From Artocarpus heterophyllus (Eukaryota > Streptophyta > Magnoliopsida > Rosales > Moraceae), in NCBI GenBank assembly GCA_025403435.1, contig CM046349.1, positions 19,056,004 through 19,120,003 on the forward strand: a stretch of DNA of 64,000 bases. Reading direction: 5' to 3'. The position numbers and the translations under genes were made by a program. Each line of letters starts with the position of its first letter. Position 1 is the stretch's first letter. Under the pieces are notes generated by a model. The model had not been told where the DNA came from. It saw only the letters and a program-made list of their open reading frames with translations, and did no database searches. Of the stretch, positions 59,697 to 64,000 are shown in pieces.

Positions 59697-62405
59697 ACAA
59701 AGGAACTCCAACGGCAGGTAAATGAGTTGATGGAGAAGGGACACGTGAGAGAAAGCATGAGCCCGTGCGCCGTACCAGTTTTACTTGTGCCTAAGAAAGA
59801 TGGGACTTGGAGGATGTGCGTTGATTGTCGAGCCATCAACAACATCACGGTAAAGTATCGACATCCCATTCCTCGCTTGGATGACATGTTAGATGAATTG
59901 CATGGTGCTTGTGTGTTTTCTAAAATTGATCTCAAGAGTGGATATCATCAAATTCGCATGAAAGAGGGAGATGAGTGGAAAACGGCTTTCAAAACAAAAC
60001 AAGGCTTGTATGAGTGGTTGGTAATGCCTTTCGGTTTAACCAATGCGCCTAGCACATTTATGCGTTTAATGAACCATGTTTTGCGAGCTTTTATTGGAAA
60101 ATTTGTTGTTGTTTATTTTGACGATATCCTTATCTATAGCAGCAATTTGGACGAACATATTGAACATTTGAAACTTGTTTTAGATGTTTTGCGGAAGGAA
60201 AAGTTGTATGCTAACCTCAAGAAATGTACCTTTTGCACAGATAAGCTTGTGTTTCTTGGTTTTGTTGTTAGTGCTCAAGGCATACAGGTTGATGAAGAAA
60301 AGGTGCGAGCCATTCAGGAGTGGCCGAGTCCAACTAGTGTGGGAAACGTACGGAGTTTTCATGGACTTGCTAGTTTCTACCGGCGGTTTGTGAAAGATTT
60401 CAGTACTATAGCCGCACCACTGACTGAAGTGATCAAGAAAAACGTTGGGTTTAGATGGGGAGAAGAGCAAGAAAAGGCATTTCAGCTACTCAAGGAGAAG
60501 TTGACAAATGCTCCATTGTTATCTTTACCTAATTTTGCCAAAACTTTTGAGATTGAATGTGATGCTTCAGGTGTTGGAATTGGTGCTGTTATAATGCAGG
60601 AAGGGAGACCAATAGCATATTTCAGTGAGAAGCTGAATGGGGCAACTCTTAATTACCCAACTTATGATAAAGAGATGTATGCATTGGTTCGGGCATTAGA
60701 GACGTGGCAGCACTACCTATGGCCTAAGGAGTTCGTGATTCACACTGATCATGAGTCCCTGAAACACTTGAAGGGCCAGCACAAGCTGAACAAGAGGCAT
60801 GCTCGTTGGGTAGAATTCATAGAGACGTTTCCCTATGTCATTCGCTACAAGCAAGGTAAGGAAAACGTCGTTGCCGACGCACTTTCTCGCAAGTATGTCT
60901 TAATCTCAACTCTTAATGCTAAACTACTGGGTTTTGAACACATTAAAGAGTTATATGCTGATGACCATGACTTTCGTACTGAGTATCAAGCTTGTGAGAG
61001 ATCTGCTAGTGGTAAGTACTTTAGGCATGAGGGATACTTGTTTCGGGAGAATAAATTATGTGTGCCTAATTGTTCATTAAGAGATTTGCTAGTGAGGGAA
61101 TCCCATGGGGGAGGATTGATGGGACATTTTGGAGTAATGAAGACTTTAGCTATGTTGCAGGAACACTTCTATTGGCCACATATGAAACGAGATGTTGAGA
61201 GGCTTTGTGGTAGATGTGTAACTTGTAGGCAGGCTAAATCAAGAGTGCAGCCCCATGGTTTATACACCCCTTTACCAATACCTAGTGAACCCTGGATTGA
61301 TATTTCGATGGATTTTGTGTTAGGTTTGCCTAGGTCCAAACGGGGAAGAGACTCAATATTTGTGGTCGTGGATAGGTTTTCAAAGATGGCTCATTTTATT
61401 CCATGCCACAAGACAGATGATGCTTCCAATGTTGCTGATTTGTTCTTTAGGGAAATTGTGAGACTTCATGGTATGCCTAGGACAATTGTTTCTGATAGGG
61501 ACACCAAGTTCTTAAGCTACTTTTGGAAGACTTTGTGGGCTAAGTTAGGGACTAAGCTATTGTTTTCAACTACTTGTCACCCTCAAACCGATGGTCAAAC
61601 AGAAGTTGTGAATAGAACCTTGTCTACTTTGTTGAGGGCTGTCATTAAAAAGAACATCAAAACATGGGAGGAGTGTTTACCACATGTTGAGTTTGCTTAT
61701 AATCGATCTATTCATTCTGCTACTCAATTTTCACCTTTTGAAATTGTTTATGGTTTTAATCCTTTAACTCCTTTGGATTTAATGCCATTACCTTTGTCTG
61801 AGCATGTGAATTTAGATGGAAAAAGAAAAGCTGATCTTGTTAAGCAGATACACGAGAAGGCAAGACTCAACATCAAGCGAAGGACTAAACAATATGCTGA
61901 ACAAGCCAACAAAGGGCGTCACAAGCTCGTCTTCGAGCCCGGTGATTGGGTGTGGTTGCACTTACGCAAGGAACGGTTTCCGGAGCAAAGGAAATCCAAG
62001 CTATTGCCTAGAGGGGATGGTCCTTTTCAAATTCTCGAAAGGATCAATGATAATGCGTACAAGCTAGACTTGCCAGGTGAGTATGGTGTAAGTGCCTCCT
62101 TTAATGTTTCTGATCTAAGTCCTTTTGATGTAGGCGACGATTTGAGGACAAATCCTTCTCAAGAGGAGGGGAATGATGAGGACATCACTAGCACAAGCAA
62201 GAGCACGTGGGAGACATATTCAGATCCAATTCAAGTTCCCATTGGTCCGGTTACGAGAGCTCGTGCGAAGAAGTTTAAAGAAACGCTTATTGGGCTGATT
62301 CAAGCAACTTGGGCTCAAGCCATTGCATGGAGGCCCATTGAGGGAATTGCATGCGAAAATCAGACTAATAAATGCGTGATTCAAGCTATAGAAGGGATTG
62401 AGTAA
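59697..62405 (+). CDS. Gypsy polyprotein fragment: RT, RNase H, integrase
   Basis: The open frame runs from the deletion joint (stop at 59694-59696) to TGA-free sequence ending in TAG-type stop context at 62403-62405. The first ATG is at 59730. [54 protein letters not shown] and the catalytic YFDDILIYS. RNase [49 protein letters not shown]. Integrase: zinc finger [26 protein letters not shown] core [26 protein letters not shown], then a GPY/F-like end [19 protein letters not shown]. The tail [15 protein letters not shown] lies within the 3' LTR. About 892 residues without a break. No chromodomain was seen. Confidence 0.93.
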   Translation, partial: TKELQRQVNELMEKGHVRESMSPCAVPVLLVPKKDGTWRMCVDCRAINNITVKYRHPIPRLDDMLDELHGACVFSKIDLKSGYHQIRMKEGDEWKTAFKTKQGLYEWLVMPFGLTNAPSTFMRLMNHVLRAFIGKFVVVYFDDILIYSSNLDEHIEHLKLVLDVLRKEKLYANLKKCTFCTDKLVFLGFVVSAQGIQVDEEKVRAIQEWPSPTSVGNVRSFHGLASFYRRFVKDFSTIAAPLTEVIKKNVGFRWGEEQEKAFQLLKEKLTNAPLLSLPNFAKTFEIECDASGVGIGAVIMQEGRPIAYFSEKLNGATLNYPTYDKEMYALVRALETWQHYLWPKEFVIHTDHESLKHLKGQHKLNKRHARWVEFIETFPYVIRYKQGKENVVADALSRKYVLISTLNAKLLGFEHIKELYADDHDFRTEYQACERSASGKYFRHEGYLFRENKLCVPNCSLRDLLVRESHGGGLMGHFGVMKTLAMLQEHFYWPHMKRDVERLCGRCVTCRQAKSRVQPHGLYTPLPIPSEPWIDISMDFVLGLPRSKRGRDSIFVVVDRFSKMAHFIPCHKTDDASNVADLFFREIVRLHGMPRTIVSDRDTKFLSYFWKTLWAKLGTKLLFSTTCHPQTDGQTEVVNRTLSTLLRAVIKKNIKTWEECLPHVEFAYNRSIHSATQFSPFEIVYGFNPLTPLDLMPLPLSEHVNLDGKRKADLVKQIHEKARLNIKRRTKQYAEQANKGRHKLVFEPGDWVWLHLRKERFPEQRKSKLLPRGDGPFQILERINDNAYKLDLPGEYGVSASFNVSDLSPFDVGDDLRTNPSQEEGNDEDITSTSKSTWETYSDPIQVPIGPVTRARAKKFKETLIGLIQATWAQAIAWRPIEGIACENQTNKCVIQAIEGIE

Positions 62406-62973
62406 TTTTCCATTTCAGTTACTTTCCCATTTTGAGGCGACACATGGCGAGAAGAATCAGTTTTGACCTTTTAATGTCTAGTTTCCTTTTTTTCGTTTCT
62501 GGTATTTCTATTATTGTAAGGCTTTTAAGCCATTAAGGGAACTTTCCTTATTAAGTCTAGATTTGACTTTTGTTAAATGAGTTTCCCGAAAATTCCATGG
62601 GAATTAGGGGCTGAAAATTCGCATAGGAACCCCTATATAATTGTAACGAATTTCAATCAATGGAGACAAGTAATAACACATAATTTTGAGGTTTAATTCT
62701 CTTTGGTTCCTAAACGAACTTTTCGAACTTATCGGAAATTTCCGTGGCGTTCATAGACTTATCAATCAGCCCATCCATAGCTGATTGTGGCGTCCTCACA
62801 TACCAAGACTTATCAATCAGTCCATCCATAGCTGATTGTGGCGTCCTCACATACCAAGGTTCGTGCTTCTTGTTGGGCATCGGGTCGCGGTTCCATTCAA
62901 AACTGGTTAGAAATTTGATCTTGGAAACCACTTTTGGTTAGAGTCGCGTCTGCTCCTGGCGTGGTTCGTATCA
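62174..62973 (+). repeat. 3' LTR of the young gypsy element
   Basis: 800 bases. The first 547 are identical by eye to the 5' LTR. The last ~250 carry about fifteen differences. It holds the last 77 codons of pol, TATATAA at 62634-62640, and two 51-base hairpin-containing units (62756-62806 and 62807-62857). Confidence 0.93.
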
Positions 62974-64000
62974 CGCCCCGGAGTACGGGAGGTGACGTGG
63001 CGGAATATTTAGATTAATTAAAAGAGGATTTAAATAAAATTAAGGGTTTAAGATTCAAATTACATGAAAAATAAGAAGATTTTCCACCACATTTTATAAA
63101 AATTTATAGATGTTCAACAAATAATAAAAATTAAATAAAAACCGCGAATATGGGTTCCACAACCCACAACTTGTGCACACACATGGTACTGACAATATCA
63201 TAAATACAATTACAGTCCAATTACAAATAAAGTTAAGTCTTACATGCCTTGATTAAATAATACAAAATATAAGATAATCCTCCTATTGCTCCTGAGTTCG
63301 GTCCGAAGAATCTTCTCCAAACCTAAATGGGAAACCACCTAGAGGGGAAAGTTTAAAACAGATAAAACGTGAGCGAAAGGCTCAGTAGGACTATGTTTTA
63401 TAAAAATAGTTTAACGCAAAGGAATGCAGCATTATTAGGAGTTATTCAAAGGAAACTTAAATAAATAAATAAATAAGTAAATAAACAATTTGAGTAGAAC
63501 CGTCCTGGCACAGAACAGTCTACTCGTCTAATCAAAACACCATTTTACTTTTACCTAGGCAAACCATGTTATCACCACCGTAGTGGCCCAGCTGGGTTTC
63601 GGGACCTGCCCCCAAGGTCGATCGCTACACGACCCGATCTCTGATATGGCATCATGCCTTAGTGTTTATTATCATTGTCATTCAAAACCCAATTACCGAG
63701 TGTTGTCAGTTACATTTATTATGAAGTTCATTTCATAATCACGGCATATTAAAATATAGCCGATAAAACCCTTTTCAAACAACTGTTGAAAACATTTTGA
63801 TAGAAATCCTTTTCAAAGCCAAATCATTTTGAAATTAGGCTACCAAGGAAATAGGATAGAAGTCCTACCTCAATACTCGTGCCGGTGCCCCACACCGTAA
63901 TCCCGGTCCGCTATACGTTAGCTCCACGGAACCACGAACGATCCTAGATACCAACTAAGTCAATCAATATCTAGTTTGAGACATTCTATATTACCAAACC
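62974..64000 (-). repeat. Gypsy LTR (probably Tekay-like), split by the young element and cut by the window edge
   Basis: TGTCACGCCC at 58601-58610 continues at 62979 as CGGAGTACGGGAGGTGACG once the inserted element is removed. This resembles the TGAAACGCCCC start of the Tekay-like LTR at 38867. The internal words GAAAGGCTCAGTAGGACTATG parallel AATGCTTAGTAAGTACATA at about 39650, suggesting the same (minus) orientation. It extends past 64000. Confidence 0.6.

Larger units (their letters stand above)
58611..62973 (+). mobile_element. Young Ty3/gypsy element lacking gag and protease
   Basis: Two 800-base LTRs (58611-59410 and 62174-62973) are flanked by a perfect five-base duplication CGCCC (58606-58610 and 62974-62978). 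The initiator-Met primer-binding site TGGTATCAGAGCC is at 59413-59425 and the purine tract AAGAGGAGGGGAA at 62161-62173. The interior is only 2763 bases: a leader with local repeats, then an open pol frame starting inside RT. Gag, protease and the RT N-terminus are missing, so mobilisation would need helper proteins. It sits inside another gypsy LTR. Confidence 0.93.

Overview
The window is nuclear DNA from a flowering plant, most likely a eudicot. The sequence is strongly AT-rich. It has a spliced wall-associated receptor kinase gene, a four-exon cytosolic ribosomal protein gene of exactly the usual plant length, and about 55 kb of nested plant transposons (Ty1/copia, Ty3/gypsy Tekay-like and Tat/Athila-like, Mutator-like, hAT-like). 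There are no bacterial genes, rRNA genes or CRISPR arrays. I could not fix the species.

Layout. (1) 1-8.0 kb is the only clear host-gene territory. A wall-associated kinase (WAK-like) gene runs on the plus strand from beyond the left edge to 5530: the last 44 bases of exon 1, an EGF exon and a transmembrane/kinase exon. It converges on an intact RPL18A (eL20) gene on the minus strand (6101-7680), which has telo-box and TGGGCT elements upstream. (2) 8.7-23.5 kb is a decayed minus-strand copia element with unequal LTRs. A gag-only Tat/Athila-type gypsy derivative (12520-18899) is nested in it. (3) 24.5-35.5 kb is a second copia element of the same family. Its left LTR carries a 1.2 kb internal tandem duplication, its reverse transcriptase is split by an antisense solo LTR of the same family (target duplication TAGGT), and its other LTR is truncated. 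(4) 37.3-51.8 kb is a Mutator-like terminal-inverted-repeat element holding a copia solo-LTR relic, which in turn holds a 10.7 kb Tekay-like gypsy element (38867-49584, target duplication GCGAT). (5) 52.7-55.5 kb is a MULE fragment keeping the head of a transposase and an inserted hAT-like element. (6) 56.5 kb to the end is another copy of the TIR family with an ~85-bp tandem array. It is broken by a gypsy LTR, which is itself broken by a young gypsy element (58611-62973, target duplication CGCCC) that has lost gag and protease but keeps an open RT-RNase H-integrase frame.

How it fits together. Most of the sequence right of 8 kb is insertions within insertions, and the target-site duplications let the order be read. 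At least five copies of one non-autonomous TIR family (AT-rich ends, CT/GA-rich subterminal tracts) act as the landing platform, and three of them abut end to end.

Most unusual signal. A GC-rich dyad motif (TTCGG-CAGG-CCGAA and variants) occurs in clusters, in opposite orientations, inside the LTRs of the gypsy element and in the LTR and untranslated leader of the unrelated copia elements. In the copia family the LTR and leader copies are inverted relative to each other on either side of the primer-binding site. This could be a shared regulatory or RNA-structural module. All identifications are by reading; no database search or alignment program was run.
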